Source of the DNA: Acidobacteriota bacterium
GTDB taxonomy: Bacteria; Acidobacteriota; Blastocatellia; Pyrinomonadales; Pyrinomonadaceae
Direction: 5' to 3'
Length of the DNA stretch: 36,008 bases
Assembly: GCA_020200155.1 (NCBI GenBank)
Contig: JAIVJG010000159.1
Location: 1-36,008, forward strand
Both the position numbers and the translations under genes were made by a program. Shown piece after piece: positions 5,967-13,843 of this stretch (positions within the stretch are counted from its first letter, which is position 1; each line of letters starts with the position of its first letter). The notes beneath the pieces were generated by a model. It had not been told where the DNA came from and did no database searches. It worked only from the letters and a program-made list of their open reading frames with translations.

Positions 5967-8633
5967 ATGACTCAAAGCGAATCCGTTACGCAAGCGCAAC
6001 TCATTCTGCGAGGCATGAGCGCGCTCGAACCCTCTGACATGCTGGAACTCGCCAAAGAATTGATGAAGGAAAAGTCTTTCACCTTAGCGCGTCGCATTCT
6101 GGGCCGCGCTATTATCGAGCCGAGCATCAACGACGACTATCCGCTCCGACTCAAAATCCACCAGAAGGCTGCGGTCTGCACTTACAAGGACATGGACTTG
6201 CCCGCCGATCTGCGCCTTGACCGCGCGCTCGACATTCTACGCTCCTGCGAAGACCTCACGACGACCAAAAATCAGGAGACGCTCGGCATCACCGGCGCGA
6301 TCTACAAACGTAAGTGGGAAGTTGACAGCCAGCGTCAACAACTCGAACGCTCGCTCTTCTATTACCTGCGCGGGTACGCCGAAGGCGCGGAGAAAGATCA
6401 GGGCTACACGGGCATCAACGCCGCCTTCGTCCTTGACCTGCTGGCGCATCAGGAAGAGCAGGAGGCGGGAAAAGCTAACATGCGCTCCATGAGCGCCAAC
6501 AGACGCCGCGTGCGTGCCAAGCGGATTCGCGAAGACATCATCGAAAAAGTTGCGCCCCTTATAGATCAGCAGAACCCTCCCGACTGGCTCGCCGGTCAAT
6601 GGTGGTTCTACAGCACTGTCGCGGAAGCCTACTTCGGGCTGGGGCCTTGCGACGAGACGGACAAGAATCACAAAGACTACAAAGGCTACTACGAACAGGC
6701 CGTCCACTGGCTGCGAAGGGGGCAGGCGGAAGCAAGTCCTCCGACGTGGGAATACGAATCAACCATGCGGCAACTCGCCACGCTGGCGCGCCTGCAAAGC
6801 CCGCCGGACATCACCGAAGAGAGGCTTGAGTCCGCGCCCGCATGGCAAGCTTTGAAAAATTTCCTCGGCGGCCACACGGCGGCCATCAGCAGCACCCTCG
6901 TCGGCAAGATCGGGCTGGGCTTGTCGGGCGGTGGCTTCCGCGCCTCGCTCTATCACATCGGCGTGCTCGCGAAGCTGGCCGAACTCGACGTGCTGCGCCG
7001 CGTCGAGGTGCTCTCGTGCGTCTCCGGCGGCTCGATCATCGGCGCGCATTATTATCTCGAAGTGCGCCGCCTGCTCGAAACAAAAGCCGACGCCGACATC
7101 ACGCGCGAGGATTACATCAAGATTGTCAAACGCATTCAGGACGACTTCCTCGCCGGTGTGCAGACCAACGTTCGCGTGCGCGTCGCCGCCGAATTCATCA
7201 CCAATCTGAAAATGATTTTCCTGCCCGGTTACTCGCGCACGATGCGTGCGGGCGAACTCTACGAGCGCGACATTTTCTCGCGCGTCAAGGACGGCGAAGG
7301 CCACAAGGAGCGTTGGCTGAACAAGCTGTTCATCAACCCTCTGGGCGAGCCGGAAGGCTTCTCGCCCAAGAATGGGAACTGGGAGCGCACCGCGAAAGCG
7401 CCGATTTTGATTCTCAACGCGGCGACGCTCAACACAGGACACACGTGGCAGTTCACCGCCGCGTGGATGGGCGAGCCGCCCGCCGGCATTGACAGCGCCA
7501 TTGACGGCAACGACCGCTACCGTCGTATGTACTACTCGGAAGCGCCCGACGAACACAAGCAAGTGCGACTCGGCTACGCGGTCGCCGCCTCGTCGTGCGT
7601 GCCCGGACTCTTCGAGCCGCTTGCGCTCGAACGTCTCTTTCCCGAGCGCACCGTCCGGCTCGTGGATGGCGGCACATGCGACAATCAGGGCGTCGGCGGC
7701 CTTCTTGAACAGGACTGCAACGTGATCCTCATCAGCGACGCGAGCGGCCAGAGCGGGTCGCAGAACAATCCGAGCAAGGGGCTGCTGGGCGTGCCCTTGC
7801 GCTCGCTTGACATCGTGCAGTCGCGCGTCCGCTCGGCACAGTATGACGAGTTGAACGCACGCAAACGTTCGGCCTTGCTGCGCGGCTTCATGTTCGTGCA
7901 TCTCAAGTCCGATCTCGACGTAGACCCGATCAACTGGGTGGATTGCGAAGACCCCTTTGAGGCTTCCGACGACGCGCGTCCTATTTACCGGCGCGGGCTG
8001 CTCACGAACTACGGCATCTCAAAGGCCATCCAGGGACAGTTAGCTGCCATCCGCACCGACCTCGATTCCTTCACAGATGTGGAGGCTTACGCGCTGATGA
8101 CGAGCGGCTACCGGATGACCGAGCACGCCTTCGACAAGAAATGCGTCGAAGGCTTCGACCAGCCCCGGAAGGATGAAAAGTGGAAATTCCTCGACGTTGA
8201 AAACGGCATGAGAACGCCGGGCAAGCAGTTCAGGCATGTGCAGAAACTTCTGAGCGTCAGCGACAAGTTAGCTTTCAAGATATGGCTGCTCTCCACCCCT
8301 CTGAAAATCCTCGCTGCCATCATCGGGATCACGCTGACCATCTTCATCGCCATCGCCTTCTTCTACTACCGCCACGAACCCGTCCTTCAGACCGTCACGC
8401 TCGGAGCCATCGGCATCGCGCTCCTGACGTTCATCCTGACACACCTCGCCACGATGCTGTTCGGAAAGAACTTCATGCGCGCCGTGCAGTTTCGCAGTAC
8501 GGTGTTCCGCATCTGCATCGGCATCGGCATGGCCGCGCTCGGCTTTCTGCTCGCGCGCCTCCACCTGCACGTCTTCGACAAGATGTTCCTCAGTCGCGGC
8601 AGCCTCAAGAATTTCACACGGGCTGGCGAGTGA
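5967..8633 (+). CDS. TRAFs-binding/TPR-like - patatin phospholipase - membrane protein
   Basis: This 888-residue protein has three parts. Residues about 1-300 are helical, with a stretch resembling the TRAFs-binding region (DUF4071) found in bacterial conflict proteins: ETLGITGAIYKRKW, then FYYLRGYAEG and TGINAAF (G149-A153). Residues about 315-680 are a patatin-like lipase: glycine-rich oxyanion loop GLGLSGGGFRAS (about 317-328), nucleophile elbow CVSGGSIIG with Ser353, and the second dyad residue Asp567 in LVDGGTCDNQG. Residues about 770-865 contain two or three hydrophobic helices, so the enzyme is probably membrane-tethered. The expected reaction is hydrolysis of membrane phospholipid acyl esters. 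It is a single-gene unit between divergent and convergent neighbours, with only a weak ribosome binding site (AAAGG, rather far upstream). The enzyme call is firm. The immune-effector reading rests on domain analogy and on knowledge that patatins such as CapV act as anti-phage effectors. Confidence 0.85.
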   Translation: MTQSESVTQAQLILRGMSALEPSDMLELAKELMKEKSFTLARRILGRAIIEPSINDDYPLRLKIHQKAAVCTYKDMDLPADLRLDRALDILRSCEDLTTTKNQETLGITGAIYKRKWEVDSQRQQLERSLFYYLRGYAEGAEKDQGYTGINAAFVLDLLAHQEEQEAGKANMRSMSANRRRVRAKRIREDIIEKVAPLIDQQNPPDWLAGQWWFYSTVAEAYFGLGPCDETDKNHKDYKGYYEQAVHWLRRGQAEASPPTWEYESTMRQLATLARLQSPPDITEERLESAPAWQALKNFLGGHTAAISSTLVGKIGLGLSGGGFRASLYHIGVLAKLAELDVLRRVEVLSCVSGGSIIGAHYYLEVRRLLETKADADITREDYIKIVKRIQDDFLAGVQTNVRVRVAAEFITNLKMIFLPGYSRTMRAGELYERDIFSRVKDGEGHKERWLNKLFINPLGEPEGFSPKNGNWERTAKAPILILNAATLNTGHTWQFTAAWMGEPPAGIDSAIDGNDRYRRMYYSEAPDEHKQVRLGYAVAASSCVPGLFEPLALERLFPERTVRLVDGGTCDNQGVGGLLEQDCNVILISDASGQSGSQNNPSKGLLGVPLRSLDIVQSRVRSAQYDELNARKRSALLRGFMFVHLKSDLDVDPINWVDCEDPFEASDDARPIYRRGLLTNYGISKAIQGQLAAIRTDLDSFTDVEAYALMTSGYRMTEHAFDKKCVEGFDQPRKDEKWKFLDVENGMRTPGKQFRHVQKLLSVSDKLAFKIWLLSTPLKILAAIIGITLTIFIAIAFFYYRHEPVLQTVTLGAIGIALLTFILTHLATMLFGKNFMRAVQFRSTVFRICIGIGMAALGFLLARLHLHVFDKMFLSRGSLKNFTRAGE

Positions 8634-8645
8634 GAGAGAAGTCAG

Positions 8646-8659
8646 TACCGCCTACGGTA
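8646..8659. repeat. Short hairpin after the patatin gene, REP-like
   Basis: TACCG (8646-8650) and CGGTA (8655-8659) form a 5-bp stem with a 4-base loop, followed by GCGGGCGGG. A GTAG tetranucleotide overlaps the right arm. It lies in the 113-bp convergent gap after the patatin gene. There is no T-run, so it is not a typical intrinsic terminator. Only one copy was found in the window. Confidence 0.3.
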
Positions 8660-8746
8660 GCGGGCGGGTCGTGCGTGGTGAGCAGATCCACATGACTTAA
8701 GCAGGCGGTTTTGACAAAAGAGATCGCCATGATTTTGCCTTTTCCT

Positions 8747-9724
8747 CTACCGCGTTCGCTTGCTTTCGACAGCCTGTAAATCTTCGTCCAGCAATTTCAC
8801 CGCGTCCAGAATCGTTTCGACGGCGCGGGTGAAGAAGTCCGGCGTGATGGTCTGGAAGTCGTCCGTCGGCTGATGGTAGTCCTTGTGATCCTCGACGCCG
8901 AAGTAGACGAAGGGAATCTTCTCGCGATGAAACGCTTGATGATCCGACTGCGTCGTCCAATCGTCGCGCTTCGACCCCGCCGGATCGTCGTGTCCGAGCA
9001 GGAGCTTGACGGGCGCGTGCGCCGCGACCGCGTCGAGGTACGGCTTGAGGAAAGGGTAATGGTACGTCCCGGAGGCGTAGAGTTCGTTGCGGTCACTGTG
9101 ACTGACCATGTCGAGATTGACATCCATGACGATGTGCCGCACGTCCACCGGCGGCGAACTGACGAACGCCCGCCCGCCCGCGCCGCTACCCTCTTCCGCG
9201 TCGAGCGCGGCGAAGATGATGGAGTGCGCCGGGCGGTTGCGGTTGAAGTACGTCGCCATCGCCAGCAATGCCGCCACGCCCGACGCGTTGTCGTCCGCCC
9301 CGTTGTAGATTTTCCCACCCTTCACGCCCAGATGATCGTAGTGCGCGGTGATGACGAGATAAAGATTTGATTTCTCTTTGCCGCCGACGTACCCGACGAC
9401 GTTCGCGCCCTGCTGCGCGCCGTCGCCACGCTCAGGAGATAACTTGACGGGCTGTTCATACGAAGAACCGAACGACTTGATGCCCGCCTCCCTGAACCTG
9501 CGGACGACATAAGCGCGTGCCCTCGCGCCGCCCGGCGTGCCCGCCTTCCGTCCCTCCATCGAATCATCCGCCAGCACCTTCACGTCTTCGAGCAACTGGG
9601 CGGCGTTAATCCGGGATGGAGCACGAATCGCCACGTCCTTGCTCATCTGCCGAGACGGCGACTGCCCGGAAGACGCCGTGACGATCAGCATCAGCGCCAG
9701 CGTTAACGCGATTTTTCTTTTCAT
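8747..9724 (-). CDS. Secreted M28-family zinc aminopeptidase
   Basis: A 325-residue M28 metallopeptidase with a signal peptide (MKRKIALTLALMLIVTAS, then SGQSP). The five metal ligands are all visible in order: His in ITAHYDHLG, Asp in GADDNASGVAALL, Glu-Glu in LDAEEGSG (catalytic base and ligand), Asp in VNLDMVSH, and the late His of the SDHQAF segment. The early LLEDVKVLADDSMEGRKAGTPGG is the usual opening of this subgroup. It probably cleaves N-terminal residues from peptides outside the cytoplasm. The frame is open back to 9787, but the ATG at 9724 puts the signal peptide at the N-terminus and is preferred. It is 81 bp downstream of ctaA. Confidence 0.93.
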   Translation of the reverse strand: MKRKIALTLALMLIVTASSGQSPSRQMSKDVAIRAPSRINAAQLLEDVKVLADDSMEGRKAGTPGGARARAYVVRRFREAGIKSFGSSYEQPVKLSPERGDGAQQGANVVGYVGGKEKSNLYLVITAHYDHLGVKGGKIYNGADDNASGVAALLAMATYFNRNRPAHSIIFAALDAEEGSGAGGRAFVSSPPVDVRHIVMDVNLDMVSHSDRNELYASGTYHYPFLKPYLDAVAAHAPVKLLLGHDDPAGSKRDDWTTQSDHQAFHREKIPFVYFGVEDHKDYHQPTDDFQTITPDFFTRAVETILDAVKLLDEDLQAVESKRTR

Positions 9725-9805
9725 AAAGTCAACAGGCCTCTTGCAAAAATCGCTGGTGTAGGTTTGTCCCGGAAGGGCTGTTCGCAAGAGGTCTAAATAT
9801 ATCCC

Positions 9806-10789
9806 CTACGCTTCGACCGTCTGCCGGACTCTCACTCGCTCAAAAGTTTCCTCCGTCGCTTCCGCCTGCGCCAGCGCGGAGGCGGCGAGGAGTACGAGCG
9901 CGAGCCACAGCATGTCGGCCAGCAGGAGGTGTACGAGTTGGAGCCAGACGGGCGCGAGCAGCGCGGCGTTCAGCAACCCCGCGCCGAACTGCACAAGCAC
10001 CAACGCTACGAGCGCCCACGCCCAACGCTTCACCCACACGTCGCGGCACGCGTTCTTCGCCGCCGCCGCGACCCATATCAGATAGACGCCGAACGCGCCC
10101 GCCAGCAGAGGGTGCAGCTTGTAATGACGCAGGCTGAACAAGAGTTGCGACGCCGGCGACAAATCCCTCCGCGCGATTTCAGTCAGAGGGCTTTCCGCGA
10201 ACAGCGTCGAGCCGAGCGCCGCCACCGCTCCGCTCACGCCAACTGCCAGCACACAGAGCAGGGCGGCCAGCAATTCCCAACGCATAGAGCCTTGCGCACG
10301 CCGGCGCAACGCCCGCCCGCCCGAAGCCCACCACGCCGTCAGCGCCAGCGCCGCCAGCAGTACGAAGGTGTTGACGAGATGCAGCGAGAGATACGTCGCA
10401 CGCGCAATCGAAGCGTCGCCGCCCACCAGTTTGAGCAGCACCAGCCCCGCCCCGATCAATGCTTCTGACACGATAAAGACGCCGGAGAGCGCCGCGCCCG
10501 TTCGCGCGGGATGCCCCTTGCGAAACGCACGGAACGCCCAGAAGACGAGGCCCACGACCAGCAGGAGCGCCAGCCCGCTCGTCAGGCGGTGCGTCAATTC
10601 CACGAGAGTCTTCGTGCCCGGCGACTGCGGAATCATCTCGCCGTTGCACAGAGGCCAGTGGCTCCCGCAACCGTCGCCCGAACTCGACGCGCGCACGTAA
10701 GCGCCCCAGACAATCACGGCCAGGTTGCACGCCAGCACCGTCCACGCGTAAACGGCAAAGCGGTTCAGCTTGATTCTTCGGGCTTCCAC
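9806..10789 (-). CDS. ctaA: Haem A synthase (CtaA/Cox15)
   Basis: A 327-residue, eight-helix membrane enzyme that oxidises the methyl group of haem O to make haem A for aa3-type cytochrome oxidases. The four haem-ligand histidines are in place: ELTHRLTSG, SLHLVNTF, YKLHPLLAG and LVHLLLADMLW. The periplasmic loop contains the conserved cysteine pair in GDGCGSHWPLCNG. The start is GTG at 10789, with no clear ribosome binding site. Downstream on the same strand is the M28 peptidase. No other oxidase genes are in the window, so it is probably separated from its functional partners. Confidence 0.94.
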   Translation of the reverse strand: MEARRIKLNRFAVYAWTVLACNLAVIVWGAYVRASSSGDGCGSHWPLCNGEMIPQSPGTKTLVELTHRLTSGLALLLVVGLVFWAFRAFRKGHPARTGAALSGVFIVSEALIGAGLVLLKLVGGDASIARATYLSLHLVNTFVLLAALALTAWWASGGRALRRRAQGSMRWELLAALLCVLAVGVSGAVAALGSTLFAESPLTEIARRDLSPASQLLFSLRHYKLHPLLAGAFGVYLIWVAAAAKNACRDVWVKRWAWALVALVLVQFGAGLLNAALLAPVWLQLVHLLLADMLWLALVLLAASALAQAEATEETFERVRVRQTVEA

Positions 10790-10837
10790 TGAATTGAGGA
10801 TATAGCAATTTTTTCGCGAACGCGAACGATGAACAAA

Positions 10838-10952
10838 GGGATGAGGGCGGAGGGATGAGGGATGAAAACGTGGCTCCTGAGCTTTTCGCTTTCGACCTGT
10901 GCGCTCATTCTTTCTTCCCGTCTTTCATTCCTCCGCACTCGTCTCTCATCCC
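10838..10952. repeat. Heptanucleotide repeat (GGGATGA) with an inverted partner
   Basis: Four consecutive 7-mers lie at 10838-10865: GGGATGA, GGGCGGA, GGGATGA, GGGATGA. The complementary motif TCATCCC occurs at 10946-10952, with degenerate versions (TCATTCC, TCATTCT) between 10905 and 10931, so the 164-bp gap between the metalloprotease and ctaA can fold into a long imperfect hairpin. It could help end transcription of the envelope operon. Heptamer repeats of this style are known from cyanobacteria and, as I recall, acidobacteria. Confidence 0.55.
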
Positions 10953-10953
10953 T

Positions 10954-11643
10954 TCACTGTCTCGCCACGAGCCGCCAGACGCCCGCCTCGCCCTCGCGGC
11001 TGGCGAGCGCGCTCACCTCGCGATAGGCGGCGGCGTAGAGCAAGCGCATCTCTTCCGGCGAGTTGGGCCGCGAGAGTCTTTGCTCCAACTCGTCGAGCGA
11101 CATCCGGGTCTTCCGCGCGCGACGCGCGAGAGCAGCGCCCTCGCCGGAGACGTAGACGGCTACGCCTTCGGCGAGCCAGCGCGGCGCGCGACCGTGGCCG
11201 AGCGCCTCGACCGCGACGTGCACGTACTCGTGCCGCAACGTGCCTGCGAGGACGCCGCGACGCCTGAGCGCATCGAGCGGCTGCGATTCGATGCGGCGAC
11301 CCCGCGCGACCGCGCCGACCCACGCAGGCTGTCCCGTCGCGCCGGCGAAATCCCCCGCCGTGTCGTGGACGTAAAGCTCCGTCGAACCCAACCCGCCCGC
11401 GCTCACGGACGCAGACGACAGACGCCGCATAACGTCGCCCCGCGCCGCTTCGAGTGCCCGCAACGCTGCCTCAACGTCGCGCCGTTCAACGCGCGACGGG
11501 TAGCTCACGCGAAAATTCTCGCTCGACAAACTGAGGCGCGGGAGAGCGGGACGGATGGACGAAAGTTGAAGGTTGAAGGTTGAAGGTTGAAGGACGAAGG
11601 AGAAGATGAGAGCAAAGCAGAGTTTTGCCAGCCACGCTTTCAT
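10954..11643 (-). CDS. Secreted gluzincin-type metalloprotease (peptidase MA-like)
   Basis: A 229-residue protein with an N-terminal hydrophobic signal (MKAWLAKLCFALIFSFVLQ). The zinc motif is HEYVH (His138-His142), followed by LAEGVAVYVSG, where Glu159 would be the third ligand. An HExxH plus downstream AEG/Glu in a protein of this size matches the peptidase MA-like/gluzincin fold. The middle (ELYVHDTAGDFAGATG) suits the usual beta-sheet before the active helix. A good ribosome binding site (GGAGG, 12 bases upstream) precedes the ATG. The gene is 30 bp downstream of the transpeptidase-SpoIID gene, last in the envelope operon. Its signal-peptide region is partly made of a heptanucleotide repeat. 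The substrate is unknown; a link to the alpha-2-macroglobulin in the same operon is only suggestive. Confidence 0.8.
   Translation of the reverse strand: MKAWLAKLCFALIFSFVLQPSTFNLQLSSIRPALPRLSLSSENFRVSYPSRVERRDVEAALRALEAARGDVMRRLSSASVSAGGLGSTELYVHDTAGDFAGATGQPAWVGAVARGRRIESQPLDALRRRGVLAGTLRHEYVHVAVEALGHGRAPRWLAEGVAVYVSGEGAALARRARKTRMSLDELEQRLSRPNSPEEMRLLYAAAYREVSALASREGEAGVWRLVARQ
11561..11602 (-). repeat. Heptanucleotide repeat (GAAGGTT) inside the protease leader
   Basis: Six 7-base units run without a gap on the plus strand: GAAAGTT, three exact GAAGGTT copies (11568-11588), GAAGGAC, GAAGGAG. They lie in the coding sequence just after the hydrophobic core of the metalloprotease signal peptide and encode LQPSTFNLQLSS-like sequence. 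Three units equal seven codons, so gain or loss of one or two units would shift the frame. Confidence 0.75.
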
Positions 11644-11673
11644 CCTTGCTGCCCGCCTCCTTCCACCTTGCCT

Positions 11674-13800
11674 TCAAGCGCCGCCGAGAATCGTGCCCGG
11701 CAGGTACTGGCTGAGTATCTGCCTGTAAGACGCGCCACGCTGCGCCATCACGTGCGCGCCGGACTGGCAGAGGCCGAGACCGTGCCCGAAGCCGCTGCCG
11801 TGGAAGACGAAGTTCGCGCCCGCGCGCGAGACCTCGAAGCGTGAACTCTTCAGCACGCTCCAGCCGAGCGTGCGGCCCACGATGATCTTGAAATCCCAAC
11901 CGCCGAGCGTCCGCCGCCGCTCGCCGTCGAGCGCGACGATTTCCGCGCGCCCCGTTCGGTCGCGGCGGACGACGCGCACCGCATCGAGATGCGCGCCCAC
12001 GTCGCTGCGCGGGTCGCTGCGTAGAGCCTTGAGGAGTTGCGCTGCGGGAATCACGTCCGTCCAGCTTCGATAGCGGTCGCCCGCGCAGAAGTCGTCTCGC
12101 ACCCCGCGCAGTTGCGGCGGCGCGCTGCCGACGCCCCAGAGCGTGGAGATGTCTGCGGTCGCCCCGCCGCACGACGCGCTGAAGTAGCCTTCGGCGACGC
12201 GTCCCTGCGCGTCGCGCAAAACTTCGCCCCTCGTCTCTGCGACGGCGCGGCGCAGCAAATCGTAAAAGCCCGGACGCACGCTCTCGTCGCGCACGAGCAT
12301 GAAGCGCTGGCAATGCGTGCTGGTGCACATGTCGTAGCCTTCGCGCGCGTGCCGCCGCAGATTTTTGAGCGCGTAGGTGCGGCTGATGACGGCCTGCGCC
12401 TTGAGCGCCTCCAATTCTTCCTCGACACTCCCCTCCGCCGCCAGCACGCCGAAGACGTAATCGTCGAGCGACAGGCGGATCGTCCTCTCTTCGCGCGACA
12501 GGCGGACTCTGATCTCCCCGCCCGAAGAAGCCTCGACCGGAGAGACTTGCATCTCTTCAGCGTGCTCGTCATCCACACTCGCGCGCCCGTCGTCGTGCTC
12601 GCGCTCGCCGTCAAACGCGGCGGCCTGCTCCGCGACGCGCTGCGTTTGCAGGCGTTCGTACTCGTCGAAGAGGGGCTGCGAGATTTCGGCGCACTCCGAG
12701 CCGTGCGCGTGTTTGAGATGGACGAGAACGGCGAGTTTGACGGCTTCTGCCGGCGGCGGCGCGTCATCGCCCGGATTTTTCTCCGCCGCGAAACCGACGA
12801 ACCACCCCTGCGAATGAAAGTCGTCGCCCGGCGTAGAGGTGCCTGTCTTGCCGAAGATGTAGCGCGCGGGCGAGTCGAGGCCCGCATGCATGGCCGTGCC
12901 GTATGTCACCGCGCCGCGCATCCCCTCCAAGACCAGCGTGCGGTGCGCGGGCGCGATGTCGAGTTGAGCGCGAACGCGCGGGACGAAGCCTTCAGCCGGT
13001 GCGCGCCGGGGGATGAACAGTTGCCCGCCGTTCACGAGCGCCGCGTAGGCCGTGATGAGTTGCGCGGGCGTAACACTCAACTGCCGGCTCTCGCCGAGTG
13101 CGTGGCGCACCTGCCAGCGCCCGCGCGGCAACTCGCCCGCCGCCTCGCCTTCGTCGCCGCCCGTCCGCGCGCCGAAGCCGAAGGAAGCGAGCGTCTCGTC
13201 GAAAGTCTCCCCGTCCAGCCGCTCGCCGACTTTGGCGAAGAAATAGTTACACGAATAGGCCAGCGCCTGCGCGGGGTCGAACGCGGGCTTGAAGCGCGTG
13301 TGTGAACACGTCATTTTTAAATCGCCGCGCTCGTAATGCTCACGACATTGCACGCGCGTCTCTTCATTCAGCACGCCTGAGCGCAAGGCGGCGAGCATCG
13401 TGAAAGCCTTGATGGTGGAACCCGGCGCGGTCGCCTCCTCGAAAGCGACGCGCGAATTGGCGACGGCACGCAGACGACCCGTCCGCGCGTCCATCAACAT
13501 TATCGTTCCCTCGCGCCCGCCCAGCGCCGACGCCGCCGCGCGCTGCAAAGCAGCGTCAATCTCATCCTCGCTCGTCGCGTTAATAACCGGCGCTCGCCGT
13601 AAGGTCGTGCGGTCGCCATGCGGCAGACTCCATACGCAGAGCATCGCCACGCACACGCACGCGTGCGCCATGCGGTGTGAAGCGTGCCGCGTTCGCACTC
13701 CGCGAAGGCCGGACAGCAGCGCGCTCGACCATGCACGTCGCACGGCATCCAGCCGCCGCGCCGTCGTCGTCTCTCTACTCTTTGAAAAACTTTCCGCCAT
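11674..13800 (-). CDS. Transpeptidase - SpoIID/LytB fusion protein
   Basis: A 708-residue fusion of a penicillin-binding transpeptidase and a SpoIID-type glycan-cutting domain. A basic N-terminal tail leads to one membrane anchor (MAHACVCVAMLCVWSL, about residues 45-60). The transpeptidase has all three motifs: S128-T-I-K131 in APGSTIKAF, S183-C-N185 in YSCNYFF, and K318-T-G320 in FGKTGTST. An acidic linker (about 390-425) leads to the SpoIID domain: LSLDDYVFGVLAAEGS with the likely catalytic Glu456, LKAQAVISRTYAL, ASCGG, and the terminal HGSGFGHGLGLCQSGA. SpoIID proteins are lytic transglycosylases acting on denuded glycan, and transpeptidases cross-link stem peptides, so one protein may both join and cut the wall. 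The frame extends to 13929, but ATG 13800 avoids overlap with the upstream gene. It is the fourth gene of the operon with the alpha-2-macroglobulin. Confidence 0.88.
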   Translation of the reverse strand: MAESFSKSRETTTARRLDAVRRAWSSALLSGLRGVRTRHASHRMAHACVCVAMLCVWSLPHGDRTTLRRAPVINATSEDEIDAALQRAAASALGGREGTIMLMDARTGRLRAVANSRVAFEEATAPGSTIKAFTMLAALRSGVLNEETRVQCREHYERGDLKMTCSHTRFKPAFDPAQALAYSCNYFFAKVGERLDGETFDETLASFGFGARTGGDEGEAAGELPRGRWQVRHALGESRQLSVTPAQLITAYAALVNGGQLFIPRRAPAEGFVPRVRAQLDIAPAHRTLVLEGMRGAVTYGTAMHAGLDSPARYIFGKTGTSTPGDDFHSQGWFVGFAAEKNPGDDAPPPAEAVKLAVLVHLKHAHGSECAEISQPLFDEYERLQTQRVAEQAAAFDGEREHDDGRASVDDEHAEEMQVSPVEASSGGEIRVRLSREERTIRLSLDDYVFGVLAAEGSVEEELEALKAQAVISRTYALKNLRRHAREGYDMCTSTHCQRFMLVRDESVRPGFYDLLRRAVAETRGEVLRDAQGRVAEGYFSASCGGATADISTLWGVGSAPPQLRGVRDDFCAGDRYRSWTDVIPAAQLLKALRSDPRSDVGAHLDAVRVVRRDRTGRAEIVALDGERRRTLGGWDFKIIVGRTLGWSVLKSSRFEVSRAGANFVFHGSGFGHGLGLCQSGAHVMAQRGASYRQILSQYLPGTILGGA

Positions 13801-13843
13801 CTTTGACGCGCGCCTCTGGACGGGTGCGAGCCTGCACTGTCCG

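Noticed and set aside
6759-7901. 380-codon minus-strand open frame within the patatin gene
   Set aside because: Shadow frame rich in Arg, Ala and His without recognisable motifs.
11486-12328. 280-codon minus-strand frame overlapping the SpoIID domain and the protease start
   Set aside because: Arg-rich out-of-frame reading of two real genes on the same strand.
12037-13305. 422-codon plus-strand open frame antisense to the transpeptidase-SpoIID gene
   Set aside because: Arginine/alanine-rich mirror of a high-GC gene; no domain, and the minus-strand product has full catalytic motifs.
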